DNA of 64,000 nucleotides from Paralichthys olivaceus (lineage: Eukaryota; Chordata; Actinopteri; Pleuronectiformes; Paralichthyidae), in NCBI RefSeq assembly GCF_024713975.1, contig NC_091094.1, forward strand, positions 8,293,001-8,357,000. The letters run 5' to 3'. This document shows positions 12,682 through 34,771 of the stretch, piece after piece (positions within the stretch are counted from its first letter, which is position 1; each line of letters begins with the position of its first letter). The notes beneath the pieces were generated by a model. The model made no database searches and was not told the DNA's origin. It saw only the letters and a program-made list of their open reading frames with translations. The position numbers and the translations under genes were made by a program.

Positions 12682-13955
12682 TTATGCCACTGTCCGTGGC
12701 TTATTATAAATAAGGAAGTCTGTTATGTCATGCCACACGTTGCTGTCGTGGTAGAGGTAGTTCATGGAGGACTGCAGCGAGGGCTGGAGGGTGTGTGGGT
12801 AATACTCAAACAGCCACAAGACGATGCCCCACACCAGCGTGGCGAAGAGCGGGAAAGGGTCGTGTTTGGGTTGGGGGATGATTCCTTTCTCGACGGCCAG
12901 ACGAGACAGAGCGAACAAGATCCTGGACAGCAAGTACATGTTGATCTGAGGCAAAAAGGAAGTGAAAACATGAACTGAATCAGTTACAGACTTCGGTTCG
13001 AAAAGATTCTGTAAAAACATTATAAACCTCGTCACACCTGGCTATTGATGCTGTTGTTATTGCCAAACACCAACCAGCCGCCGACACACGCAGCCAGAAA
13101 GGAGTGAGACTGTAAACTCTTCCCCTGGATCTTCTGCTGCAGGGTCTGAAGTCCTTTATATGTGAACACGAAGCAGGCCAGGTTACGGGAATGGGTGTAA
13201 GTGGCCTTCAAGATGGCTTTGAGCTTGTCCTTCAAACTACGGACGGCAAGAGCAGATACATAGATTCAGATTCAAACAACTTTATTGATCCCAAGGAGGG
13301 GAATTCATTTGCAGCTTAACCCGTTCAAGATCCCACAAACAACATCCAGGATGATACAGGTCAACAAGATAAGAGATAAGATGAGATAAGATGAGATAAT
13401 CCTGTATTAGATCTGCAGTATTACAGAAGAATATGCATATAATTAAACTAATATATGAAGTGTAAAGACAGGAACAATATGTGCAGTGTGAGAATAAATA
13501 AAGAATACATTTTAAGGAGGTAAAATAAATATCAATTAGAGACAATAGATGCTTCAGGGCATGATGACATGGATCAGAGTCATGTTGTGTTGATAAGACA
13601 CTGTCATTTAGAAACAGAGAGAATCATACCTGCCACTCCTGAAGAGAAAGGTCATCACCAGGGCATGGGGGGCTCTGATTTTAGCTCCGTACCTGAGAAC
13701 AACACACATTGATATGAAGTTAACTCCATGAAGAGTAGAGTCAACTTGACTCCATGTTTCCAGATCCACAGACAAACTACAGAGTTAGAGTTTAACTTCC
13801 TGTTTCACTTGATTGTTGCTGAGGTTATTCACTCACACGACTCCGTTCCTGAATCCTTTTAAAACAGCCAGAGCCGCTTTGTGTTTCTCCTGCTGCAGCA
13901 GAGTGTTGACGGTGAACAGCAGAGTCCTCACCAGGTCACAACCTGCAGCCGCCAT
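12682..13955 (-). CDS. pxmp4: Peroxisomal membrane protein 4 (PMP24), 213 aa
   Basis: Four exons in transcript order: 13955-13837, 13692-13630, 13236-13038 and 12942-12682 (TAA). They total 642 nt, giving a length nearly equal to the human protein (212 aa). PXMP4 is a multi-pass peroxisomal membrane protein of the Tim17/Tim22/Tim23/PMP24 family, and its exact role is poorly known. Diagnostic stretches are VLKGFRNGVVYGAKIRAPHA, FVFTYKGLQTL, NMYLLSRILFALSRLAVEKG and WHDITDFLIYNKPR at the C-terminus. The start is fixed by the only ATG in the first exon, which also aligns with the human start. The gene lies in the same orientation as itch and the transglutaminase. Confidence 0.95.
13262..13420 (-). 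mobile_element. 3' end of a LINE (CR1/L2/Rex-like), fragment
   Basis: Read on the minus strand this ends in ...CTTGGGATCAATAAAGTTG, the typical 3' end of a fish non-LTR retrotransposon. A run of GATAAGAT-type units lies at 13366-13400. It sits in pxmp4 intron 2, sense with the host gene. Only a 5'-truncated tail of about 160 bases remains and no coding part is present. The family assignment is from memory. Confidence 0.55.
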
Positions 13956-16900
13956 CGTTTCTGACGGACAGGACACAGTGTGGCACACAGCGGCGTGTCA
14001 CGCAGAATGTTGTCCGTGATGCTGCACCGCGTTAAAGGTTCCTACTCAGTAAGTTCAGCTAAAACAAAACAAATCTAGATTTAAAGTTAGGTATAAAATA
14101 AGTGCTTTGTTATTTTATATATAAAAAAAAAGTCTTAGCATAGATTCTCACATCAGGCTGTGAAAATACATTTGAGAAAAACTATATTTCACAAAAAGAT
14201 TCACAGAAAACAACATTTTAAAAAACTTTTCACAATATACAACATTTTAAATAACGACACATTTAGCAAAACACAACACTTGTATTGTTGTATTCTTTTC
14301 TATTTAAGGTTTGTTTGTGTGCTAAAGAGCAAACTTCATAAATCCATTAGTCATTCACTGCATGTTACATAATGTATATACAGTATATACATGAGAGCAA
14401 GAGACAATGTGCAGACACATTTTGTGACACATTTCAGAGTAATGTGAGGGAGATTAGAGACAGATTACCAGAGTCTGAGCAGAAGTTCCAGAAAAGAAAA
14501 GGTGTCTAATGTTGTTTAGTCATTTGTCTGAAATACAAACACTTTACATTCTTTATTTAAATGTTTTAACACCACAAAGTAAAAGTTACTGAAGCAGAAA
14601 TACAGAATCAGTCGAATGTATTTAGGATATCAAAAGTAAATGTACTTACGTGGGATGAGTCTTTCTGTATTCAACTTTGTCTAAAGGCAGAGTTCTGAAG
14701 AGACAGTTAAGCCTATTGAAGAAAATGTATCTATATAAATACGAGTTAACAATATTATGTTACATGATCACATTGATTCTATGTCGTATCTGGTTTGGTT
14801 TGAGCAGTTTTGTAATATTTGCATCACATTCTATATGATTTTTTTATAAAAACATTTTGATGTGCAAAGTATTGAATATTGTTGTTGGAGTAATGTTAAA
14901 TTGTTTGCAATTTGTTTTTGCAGCCTCCATTAACTTTTATAACTTTTGAATAACTGTTAATTTCATTATCACAACCTGTGTCTGGTTCTGCTGCAGGTTT
15001 CTTCTACGAATGAGGGAGTTTGTGCTATACAAATTAATTTGCTATTATTATCATAACTCAGTGCCCGGTTTATTTCAGGACAAAATCATTAAACAATCAC
15101 AAGTCATAAATCCAAAAGATTTATTTAGTATACATGGTCACCTTTGACTTCACTGTGGGAAAGATTTCATAGTGAAAATATTATATATAAGTAGAATATG
15201 ACGAAGACACAGTTAACATCTGAGGAAGGGTTTTGCTTTGATGATGATTTGTGTTGATCCCAACTGGAGGGGCTCACATACAGCACAGGACGAGTGGAAT
15301 AATAAAGGGTTTATACATAAAGTTGTATTTTTTTTCTTTCAGGGAGAGACACAAGCAGGTACAGAGTACTGTTGCCATTTTCTTTTTCCAAATGATGGGA
15401 AAGCATTTTTTGTCATGTTGTATGAGAACAATATAAAAAAAGCTGTTGCCTTATGTTCATTTAGAAGAAATATATAAAGAAAAGTATTTGATTGCATATA
15501 ATATAGTAAACACATTTTAAAAACAATTCTTACACATGACAAGTCACCTACAGGAGCCCAGTGTTAATATCATTTTATTACTGTTTTTTTTCCTCAATCA
15601 ATCCAGTTCATTGTCACATGAAACCCATTCTCCAAATAAATAGTTTTCCACCACTGACCTTCACTTATCAAAACAAAGCTTCAGCTTCAAAAAAAGAAAA
15701 ACTATCGACATGATTTACAATGTAATCGTCACAACTAAAACACCATTTTGCATATTTCTATACATTTAACTGCCAAATGGCCTAAAACACAGCAGTGATT
15801 AAAACAGTGAAGTGGTTAATTCAGCCAGTTTTGAAGATCAAGGTGCTACATCATTAGTTGTAATCTGTCAAGAGGTTCAACAGTCAACATTCTTATCACT
15901 ATTCTTTTTAAGATAATAATCTCTTCACTGGAATCTACACACAGAATTTGTAGGTGTGTGTCAGTATTGAATCACTGCCAGAGAACGAATACAGGCAGTG
16001 TAATATGACTCATCTGACGCAATTAACTATTAAGCCATAACTGGTATTTCCTGAGGGTCAGTACACCTTTCAGTATAATGATGGAGAGATTAAGTCAGTA
16101 TAAGAAGAACAAGCCTCATGAATAGAAATAGTATGAAAAAAAAAATCCTTTTACATTTAGCTGGGAACTGAAAGACGTTGGGCAAATTCATACTGAATTA
16201 ATGAATTTTCAGAGTGTGGGATACATATTGAAATTTCATCATGTAAGGATGCAACACGCCACCTATACACAATACAGAGCAGTTTCCTAGCTTTTAAAAA
16301 AATATCACATTACAATTCATTAATTTGGCTCCGTTCATATTACCCAACAAGACCTATGAATACACAGAAGGGACACAAGTTAATATTGTGTATAAATACG
16401 AATCCATTATTGTGATAGGCCTGGTAAGAAAACCTTTTAAAATCCACAGTGATGAAGCAGGTCAAGAAATGTTGATACCTCATTATTTAAAAGTGCCTAA
16501 AATGACAAGTCAGTGTAAAAGAATTACAGAAACTCAGTGGGTAAAATGCAACTGATCTAAAATATGGAATAATTCAGAGGATGTAAAGAACTGGTGAAGA
16601 CTTACACTTAGTCAAATGGTTCACATAAAATTAATGAAAACAAAACCCTTTGGTAGATCGATTTATTAGAGGTTCTAATAAAATCAAACTCCTGAACACC
16701 GGAAACTAAAAGGAAACTTGGTTGTTTGACATTAGTGAAGCTATTTTTGGAAAAGACATGAAATGTGCTATTTCTGTACAAATCTTAATACCTCACACCC
16801 TATAAAACTAGGGAATATTACTATTCCATTGATTCAAATCTTACTCATCAGTTTAAGTCGGCAACTCAAGGGGGCCCACTGCTTGTGCCAATTATATATA

Positions 16901-18098
16901 TATGTACAAAAACTGCTTTAATCACTTCACGAGTACAAGTTTCTGTATTTTCATCAGTGATCTATGATGATATTTAGTTCTGGGTAACAACCAGAGAATT
17001 GGCTACCATTCCGTGGGTACATGTCATTATTTAATAAATTATTGTCCTAATTCTCCCACATCATCAGTACCAGCTCATAACTATCAAGAGACTCCCACAC
17101 TCATGAGAAGTTTCTATTGTGGTCAAACAGGCTGATGTAATAATACACAGCACAGATTTAGGGAAGGCAAAGTTCATCAAAGCAAATCACATCTATAGTA
17201 GTTTCACCATATTTCATATTGGGAATTTAAAATCAATAGTGCTAGAAAAATGATGAAACAAATCACTTTTTGGCTCTATAACGGGGAAATGTTTTCTACA
17301 AAACTATTGCACATAAAAAATACAACCTCTCTTAAGAACAATCACAATGGTCTTACTGCTAAGCTATGTTCAAAGTTTGATCTTATCATTATTAAGTTAA
17401 CAAATTAAACCTGTAAAATAATTATTAAAATTAGCATGATTATAATTATAAAAGGTTTTAAAAGAAATTTCCCATGTGCTATGAGTCAGTCCAATCACGT
17501 TGAGAAAAATCATCTGTCCATCCTTGAAAAATAGAAATCAAGTCTGACGGATCCAAAACCATATATGTGCCTTTTACGTCGCTTTGAGATATGAAGCTTT
17601 TGTTTTAAGTCAAAACACACAAATATGTTTTTTTGCTCTGAAATGTTTCATTCTGCATAGACCCGAAAAGGCGGCTCCTAAGAAGTTACTACTGCAGAGA
17701 TTCACAGATGCACATGTAGAAACTGTACTTGCGTAATGCACAGCGAGTGCAGACATGACAGAGTGAGAAAGGCGTCTCTTCTCTTCCAGCGCCTGATGAT
17801 GGACTGAACAGGGATAAGCGATCTGGATTAGGTAGCAACGGATGCGTCAGAAGTGAAATAGGATGAGCAGGATACACCTTAGATCTTGTGTGATGCAAAC
17901 TCAAGTGAAACTGTCTCACTAAACAGCTGAGAAGCAGCTGATGATGTGGAAGAAAATTTAAAAAACTTGTTACATCCATCTACCAGTTAATAGCAGCTCC
18001 TGGCTGCAAGCAGAATCTGTTGGGGAGCTCTCGTCTGAAATGTCTCCTCCAGACCCTCTGCTCCTCCAGCACCTCCTGCAGCTCCTGCTCTTATTGCA
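13956..18098. other. Long A+T-rich gene-free interval, includes itch 3' UTR
   Basis: The left edge should hold the pxmp4 promoter (13956 to about 14050, moderately GC-rich). The right part should hold the itch 3'UTR on the minus strand, which is long in other vertebrates. Possible minus-strand AATAAA signals occur, for example near 16660, but none is decisive. I see no coding exon with convincing frame, splice sites and motif. All open frames are short and of low complexity. Confidence 0.5.
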
Positions 18099-28126
<10,028 letters not shown>

Positions 28127-28130
<4 letters not shown>

Positions 28131-28141
28131 GGTTCATCCAT
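28127..28141 (-). promoter_or_regulatory. itch: Minimal uORF overlapping the itch start codon
   Basis: On the minus strand ATG GAT GAA CCA TGA encodes a four-residue peptide. Its TGA stop shares two bases with the itch ATG (ATGA). The likely acceptor (GGCTGCAG just upstream, near 28145-28152) would keep the whole uORF in exon 2 of the mRNA. This geometry is known in other genes to favour termination-reinitiation or to lower translation. Whether it acts here is inference. Confidence 0.55.
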
Positions 28142-28224
28142 AACACTGCAGCCTTGTTCGGCTGCACCAAAAACAACCTGCGACAACTGCAAGCAAGGAC
28201 AGCAAAGTCAACGTCGGACACTTC

Positions 28225-28450
28225 ATGCAGGTGAACTATGGTGTGGTGAACTTCAGTTGTCATGAAAACTTTTAGTTTGCCCAGTTTGGAAGATTTTAGA
28301 CATAAAGAGCCCTGTCTATGGTAAAGAAAACAACAATTTACTAATGCAATTTAGATGAAACACACCAGTGCAAACATCACTAGGATTATTTTATATTCAA
28401 TTTCTGCCCAAAAATTCTTTTAGCCTAAATCTTACACACTGAACCTTTAA
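28225..28450 (+). mobile_element. TTAA-ended inverted-repeat element, family A, copy 1 (partial)
   Basis: The right end TACACACTGAACCTTTAA is shared with four other copies in this window. The inner TATTTTATATTCAATTTCTG and AACTTCAGTTGTCATGAAAA strings are shared with copy 5. The left end is missing or eroded. It lies in the first intron of itch. Non-autonomous, no coding capacity. Confidence 0.65.
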
Positions 28451-29138
28451 AGGCAGCATCATTTCATTCACCGGCTTTATCTCGCTCTGGAATCACTTGC
28501 TGTGGATTGGACACCTCTGTTATCATGTCATGGAAATGGAAATGTGAGATGTTATCGTCCGGACACACACTGCGACCACAAGAAGTGATTTGTGTCTAAA
28601 CTACGTCAAGAGTACCTTCCATAACAGAAAATCCCTTCCGTAACTCTAAGCCTCACTGAAGCTGCCTCTGTGAAACAGAACAAGTAGATGTGTTAGCTTC
28701 ACTGCTGCGGGCAGGTCGGGTGGTGAACACGGGCAAAGACAGATTGAGTAGAGACACTCAGACATGAAGTTAGAGAGGCGACATGTCCCCTGCTGCTAGC
28801 TGGTCCGTGAAGGCAGCTCCTCATACAACATGTAGCTGTGTGTTAGCAGCGGCGTTAGCCAACAGGAGATTATCGCCAAGACAACGTCAAACACCAGATT
28901 CAGCCGCGATATTGTTCTTGTATTATTCACTATAATGATAACGGGTTTTATGAGAGCGTGAATTTCTCACAGAAACTGTGAAGTTCCACCACCTGGAGCA
29001 ACTTCTCTCACCGAGCGTGAGCTTTAGCATCAAGTGACGTTACTAATGCTAACAGCAGCCCGCTAACTCGTTAGCTTCGATCGGCCGCTGGAGAAACTCG
29101 CACATTCCTCGTGGAGTGACCGACTCGACTGTTCGTAC

Positions 29139-29260
29139 CTGATGTGAGAAGACGACAGGGAGACACAGAGACTTTCAGTTCCAGCGATAACTAGACTGTT
29201 GACAGGGAGCCGCCTGCCATCATCAGCGCGGGGCCATGTTCCGTTAGCTAGCACAGGACC
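29139..29260 (-). other. itch: Probable non-coding exon 1 and promoter region of itch
   Basis: A good minus-strand donor (ATCAG|GTACGAAC) ends at 29139. The stretch upstream (29140-29300) is richer in CpG than its surroundings. No frame continues, so the exon would be all 5'UTR and splice to 28150. The start of transcription is not marked by a TATA box. The right boundary given is a guess. Confidence 0.4.
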
Positions 29261-30059
29261 TGCTCTTCCGGCGCAGCTTTTCCAAATAAAAGAATGCAAC
29301 GCACAAAACAATTCAATTGCAAAAATGCTGCCGTACAATCTTCACAATTAAGGCACCTCTTCTCTTAATAAGTAGATATCCTTGTTAAGTTATAACATAA
29401 TTGATACGATTTGGTTAAGTAAAGAGGAAAACAATAATTAATTTCCATTTGAAGTGAAAATGCTAAATATTTCATGTTTATCTAGAAATAATTTGCAGTC
29501 ACCTGAATATTACCTTTCAACTTCTTTTAAAACACAAACAAACTATTTATTACTTTGTGCTCCTAAAATTATTACTTTTTTATTTTTTAACATACTTCAG
29601 GTATCCAGAGGTCCAAAGGATAAAAAAACATTGATCAAAAATAAATGTTAATAATGAGCACATCTATATATTTATGGTAATCACCGGTTACAGACCTAGT
29701 TTAATACATTTTTTATGACAAAACTCTTTAACTCTTTAACGCACCTTAACTGGAATGTGCAATATAAATAAAGTGTATTATTCTTTTTCTTATTTGATTT
29801 TTTTTATTAGCTGTAGTAGTCTAGTGGTTGAGGTAGCAGTAGGTTAATTGCCATATAATAATAATAAAAATCCAAGAGACCCAGGGACACTTTATATTTG
29901 TCAGTAGGGACCGAAAGAAATATAGTACTAGTCATAGTAGTAGTATTTGTAATATAAGCACTATTATTGGTAGTAGTATTATTATTAAGTGTTAGTAATG
30001 GTATTAGTAAGATATAATGGTGTTATTGTCAATTGTTCACGCTTTTATTTTGAAGGGTA

Positions 30060-30398
30060 AAACGGTATGACGTCAGAACTGATAGCTACGTCACCACAGG
30101 ATGAACTTTTAGGATTTAAATAATAAAACAAACTTCGCTCAGTTATTCTGAAGTTTCATTGTGCGTCTGATTCTGACGCAGTTTTATTGTGTTGATAAAT
30201 AAAACCACTATGACGACATTACACTGATGATGACACGCGCCGCCATTTCTGGACACGCCCACATGTGACATCGTCCAGCCCGTGTCTCGTGACATCAGCC
30301 AGCTGTCAGCTTCTCTTCTCGGTCCCGGGTCTTAAATGTCGTGTTGTCCAGCGGGTTCAGAGTAAACTGTTCTGAGGTCATCTCTGCAGCCGCTGAGG
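30060..30398 (+). promoter_or_regulatory. bloc1s1: bloc1s1 promoter and 5' UTR region
   Basis: A perfect CRE (TGACGTCA, 30068-30075), a second CGTCA near 30089, and a CpG-richer stretch with several GTGACATC strings precede the bloc1s1 start. No TATA box is evident, as expected for a housekeeping gene. The region lies about 0.8 kb from the oppositely oriented itch promoter. Some control may be shared, but nothing here proves it. Confidence 0.45.
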
Positions 30399-31783
30399 AT
30401 GTTGTCTCGACTGCTGAAGGAGCACCAGGCCAAGCAGAATGAGCGGAAGGAGCATCAGGGTGAGAGGCTGCTTCCTGTTAGCTCCGAGGCTAACGTGGGC
30501 TAAAAACAAAGCTCCGTGTCGCCTCTCTGTGTGTCTGTGTTGACGACTTGTCTTTGTTTCCTGCGCAGAAAGACGAAGGCGTGAAGCCATAGCTGCAGCC
30601 ACCAGTCTGACAGAGGCCATGGTGGACCACCTCAACGTCGGGTAGGAGAACGATGCTCTGCTGCGGTCATGTGCTCCGTCGTTTGTATAAACCAGCCACA
30701 CTTTGAATCTCGATTTCTCATAAATTCTGCAGTAAAATCTTCTGGACCTTGACTTTCAGACAGTGGGGGGTCACCATGAACAACAGTGAGGTGAATTATC
30801 GGTGTCACCTCTCGAGGAATATTTTTAAATAATGTTTAATATGAGCAAGTTGTGAGAAAGTAGCCAATCTTGCCTTTAATTTTCATTAAAAAACATATAA
30901 TATTCCATTTCATTACACTAGTGTGGAATTCAAATCGATCGTCCATAATAAATGTCATTAAACTTTCAACTTGTGTCTTCGGCTTTATTTCCGCCACGTG
31001 CAGTCCTGACTGGATTTTCACAAACGACGGACCACATGACCTCAGTGCTGTATTGTGCCTCACACATGACCCGTCCTGCTTGTAGTGATGAAGATGATAG
31101 ATAATGATGATGATGAGCTGAGGTTCTGGACATGTTAGGATGGGATATGTGGATACACACCAAGACAATCAGCTTAAAGAACCAGAGTTGAATGAAAATC
31201 CTTTAGTGACTTAAAAAAAAGATTAAGTCTTATTTGAATATTGCAGAATTTCAGAGGATAAATGGACAAATTAATGGCTTCAGAGTATTAAATACAATTT
31301 CACTCTCACATGCCACAGTGGATATATTATACACAATTCTATATTTGAATGTATTAACCATACTGCTCCTCTGTTTTACTGTAGGGTTGCTCAGGCGTAC
31401 GTAAACCAACGTAAGCTGGACCATGAGGTGAAGACTCTCCAAGTGCAGGCGAGCCAGTTCTCCAAACAAACTGCTCAGTGGATCAGTATGGTGGAGGGGT
31501 TCAACCAGGCCCTTAAGGTAGGATACACCCTCTCAGGAATGTATTCATCAAGTCTATTAGATCTTTATTTTATGTATAATTTATTGAACCAGGAAGGTCC
31601 CATTGAGATATAACACAATTCATCAATGAGTGGCAACCACTGATGCTGATGTTGTCCACTTCTTCTGACCAGGAAATTGGTGATGTGGAGAACTGGGCGC
31701 GCAGTATTGAGATGGACATGAGGACCATTGCCACAGCTCTGGAGTACGTACACAAGGGCCCGCTTCAGTCTGCTTCCTCATAA
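30399..31783 (+). CDS. bloc1s1: BLOC-1 subunit 1 (BLOS1/GCN5L1), 125 aa
   Basis: Four exons: 30399-30459, 30569-30641, 31385-31517 and 31673-31783 (TAA). They give exactly the human length (125 aa). The protein is a small coiled-coil subunit of BLOC-1 and BORC, which act in lysosome-related organelle formation and lysosome positioning. It is also described as a mitochondrial acetylation factor. Near-identity to human is seen in MLSRLLKEHQAKQNERKEHQ, VDHLNVGVAQAYVNQRKLDH, FNQALKEIGDVENWARSIEM and TIATALEYVHKGPLQSASS. The next gene in the same direction is rdh5, as in mammals, where read-through transcripts between the two are known. Confidence 0.96.
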
Positions 31784-32159
31784 ACTACATGAGCAACACT
31801 GGGATGAAACAGAAATCCACCTGACCCCCGTCACAGAGATGCAAGGAGCAGTGACTTTGCCCGTAGCCACTCCTCTCTGACTGGGCTAATGCTGAAGATT
31901 ACTTTGTGCAGAGCGTCACTGCTTCAGTGTGAGCTACAATATTACCCAGGGCAGCCACACTGTGATGCTGGAGTTCAGAGATCAGAGTGTAAAATAAAAT
32001 AGGTCGAATCGCTGACTTCACTTGACAAATAACAGGAAATGAGTAATTGTGGAAGAAACTTGAACATTATGGAATTGTAAAGGTTTTGCATGCAACAACT
32101 TAGTATTTCTTTTAGTAAAAGGTTAAAGGGGCCAGACATCGCCAACGGTTTCATTGTAT

Positions 32160-32470
32160 GGAGCAGAGACTGTAAATAATGATGGTCGACACGTCTCAGA
32201 TTGTATTAAAAAAAAGAGTCAGTGTCAGCTGTCAATCATGACATTTTTACCCCATTTTTATAGCATCAAATGACAAATTAAAATCCAACTTATTTGAATC
32301 ATGAACACTTGAACATACATCATTGTGATAAGAACTGCTTAAAATGACAGGATATGGAGGAGGTGGGGGTTATTACCGATAATGCAGCCAACCACCAGGG
32401 GGCGATCATGGTCATTTGGCTTCAATTTGGGGAGCTGACATTTCGTCCATATTTACAGACAGTCTACGGT
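32160..32470 (+). mobile_element. Non-autonomous inverted-repeat element, family B, copy 1
   Basis: The left end AGACTGTAAATAATGATGG and the right end CCATATTTACAGACAGTCT are imperfect inverted repeats. The interior has CCACCAGGGGGCGATCATGG and a run ending GGGGAGCTGACATTTCGTCC, wording known from a very common teleost repeat. It lies downstream of bloc1s1. No coding capacity. Confidence 0.6.
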
Positions 32471-33039
32471 CTGTTGTTTTTTAAAAGGCCTTGTTTCAGC
32501 ACCTGATACCTAAAATATGTGTGTCTATTTTTATTTATTTTACACCTGTGTATGTCCATGACTGCTCAGCTTTTTGTTCAAACATTTTATTTTGAATAAA
32601 AGTTAAAAATAATAATGGTGTTTCTTTTTGTTTGAAATGTGGTGGGCGGCTTAGATATGGCTGTTACCGAAGTGGAAGATGGAGGCAGAGTGACAAGTGA
32701 ATTTCATTAGTCATTTTTATTGGTGGTAGTGGACAGAGCTTTGCAACAAACATGCTTGTCAGCCTATAAATACAATAACTGGTTAAATATTTGCCCGGCT
32801 CTGCTGATTCAATACAAGGAATGTGTGACGTGAGGGAAAGTGGTGTCGAGAAGACTATTCAGATAATTGCATGTTTGGTAACAAATAACACTTTCAATTC
32901 ACTGCACAGTGTCAGGATAGAGAACAAGGAACAGACATAAGCCTTACCACGTCATATGTCATAGAATTACGTTGTCATATAGGAGGCTTGTTCATAGTCT
33001 CAGTGAAAATATCTAAAGCAACATTGAGACAAAGCTTAC

Positions 33040-33207
33040 ATTAGTCCAGACTGGACAAACTTAACACCTTTTGAGTTTTTTATGACAACTGAAGCCTCCA
33101 CAGGTTCTCTTTCATGTTTGGAAGGAGAGGGTGAGGTGAGGGGTGTTCAGCTGCAACATGCAACTTCAACACTTGATATCATTAAATTCCACACACTGTA
33201 CCTTTAA
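33040..33207 (+). mobile_element. TTAA-ended inverted-repeat element, family A, copy 2 (partial)
   Basis: It shares CACACACTGTACCTTTAA, GTTCAGCTGCAACATGCAAC and TTATGACAACTGAAGCCTCC with copies 3 and 4, in the same orientation as those. The left end is missing. It lies in the rdh5 upstream region. Confidence 0.65.
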
Positions 33208-34771
33208 AGCTACAGTTTTGTGGAAGCTGTAATTTTGAAGGAAAACACTTATCATTTTTGCACCTTGGTTTTATTGGCCTAATGTATTGATAAGATACAA
33301 TACACAGTACAGTACAATGGTTACAGTCCACTCTGCAGTAATGAACTGTAAGCTCTTACAGAGTATACAGCATATATTGTTAGGGTTGTAAACTGATAGG
33401 TCACTGAACTCAATGCCAATGGGATTATACACATTTTTGAGGGTATACACAACGTAGGATCATCAGAAACAAAGTATGTTATACATGCATGTACACACTG
33501 AGAAAAATCAGACTCTGAGATTGTTTGCAAGATTTCTTCTCAAATATTTGTTACTTGATAATAGATATTGCTCTGTGAGAAGTTGGAATATGTAAAATAA
33601 ATTCTGGGATATCCAAGTTCACATATTGTACAGGAAAATCTCTCTGTAGGCCCAAACACTTTTTTTCTCAAACACACACACACATTATGGATTGGGGATT
33701 ACCAATTGCGGACTTGTCTTAAGGGATAAACCAGAGGGATAAAGCCTCTCTGGGACCAGCCTCTGAGTTCGGATAAGAAAAGCCAGAAAGGGAAAGGGAA
33801 GAGGACGGGTAACTTCCATCACTTCTCAAAAATAGGAAAAGGTAAGATGATACACTTTTTTTATGAATGTATGTTTTACTATTGAATTACCACTGAGTAT
33901 TTCTGTCTGTCATGAATGTTGTGGCTCTTTTTTTTTCTTTCTTCATAACATGGATGATGGTGATGGTAACAATTTGACAAAGATATGTGGGATTTAATCA
34001 GAGAAATAATACATTTAAATGTGTAGCTTACAGCAAAGAGTTATTCCGTTTTTAAGTTAAGGTTTGTTATATCTAATCAAAGTATATTGATTGTTACAAT
34101 TATTTCCTATGTGGAACTTTTTATCGATATATATATTTCGTAGTGTTGTGAAACTAAATTTAATATTCTTAACCTGAGATGTAATTTTAAAGGATCATTA
34201 ACTTTTTAACTGAACAGCAACAGTATGGATACAGTACCTGATTTAAGTTTTTTCAATTTTGATATAATGGTTATTTTGAACTTCATTTTACATTTATTCT
34301 CATTAATAAGCCTGAAAACTAATTGGTTTTCTGCAGTGAGCAGCTTAAGCAGCTCAGTCACGGGCCTTACATTAATGCTCCAAAACAATGCACCCCCCTG
34401 CCTCAGGTCTCGTTCCCTCACAGATGCCTTTCTTTCTTCTGTAAGAGTCTTATCCAAAGATTTCTCATGTGCCCAAAGCAGTTCTGTATTATTCTTACCT
34501 AAGAACCTCGGTGAACCAATTCATTGTTCTCCATAGTTATCGAAAAGGATCATCAAACCGAATACTTAACAAATACCAATACAAAAAACAACTACATTAT
34601 TATGAAATCGAGTAGGGATTTGATTATGGGAATGCCTGGAATTTTCATATGAGTATTTCCTCATTCTATTCAAGTCCCTGAAAAGGAGATTTGGAAGTTT
34701 GCCATGTCAATACCCAGCAACAAATGTTTTTTCAGTAAGCACCAAATCCTCCACCAAGTCCTGAAATCAGC

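Larger units (their letters stand above)
31784..34771. other. Gene-free interval between bloc1s1 and rdh5
   Basis: It holds the bloc1s1 3'UTR (AATAAA-like strings near 32595) and two mobile-element copies, listed separately. A possible non-coding rdh5 exon ends at a good donor (AAAAG|GTAAGATG, near 33840). An acceptor at 34734 (GTTTTTTCAG) just before the rdh5 ATG would fit that exon. No other coding exon is supported. Confidence 0.4.

Noticed and set aside
13366-13400. GATAAG repeats read as a cluster of GATA-factor sites
   Set aside because: The run is part of a LINE tail fragment inside a pxmp4 intron, so a regulatory reading is not needed.
14640-14715. Possible small exon in the pxmp4-itch interval (a minus-strand donor-like site GTAAGTAC just left of it)
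   Set aside because: A donor-like site alone; no acceptor, frame or homology to join it to a gene.
34206-34457. Minus-strand open frame of 83 codons upstream of rdh5 (starts MDKTLTEERKASVRERD)
   Set aside because: The charged first half looks protein-like, but it has no recognised domain, turns Lys/Ile-rich and low-complexity, and has no partner exon. It is perhaps a fragment of a mobile element. Not listed as a gene.
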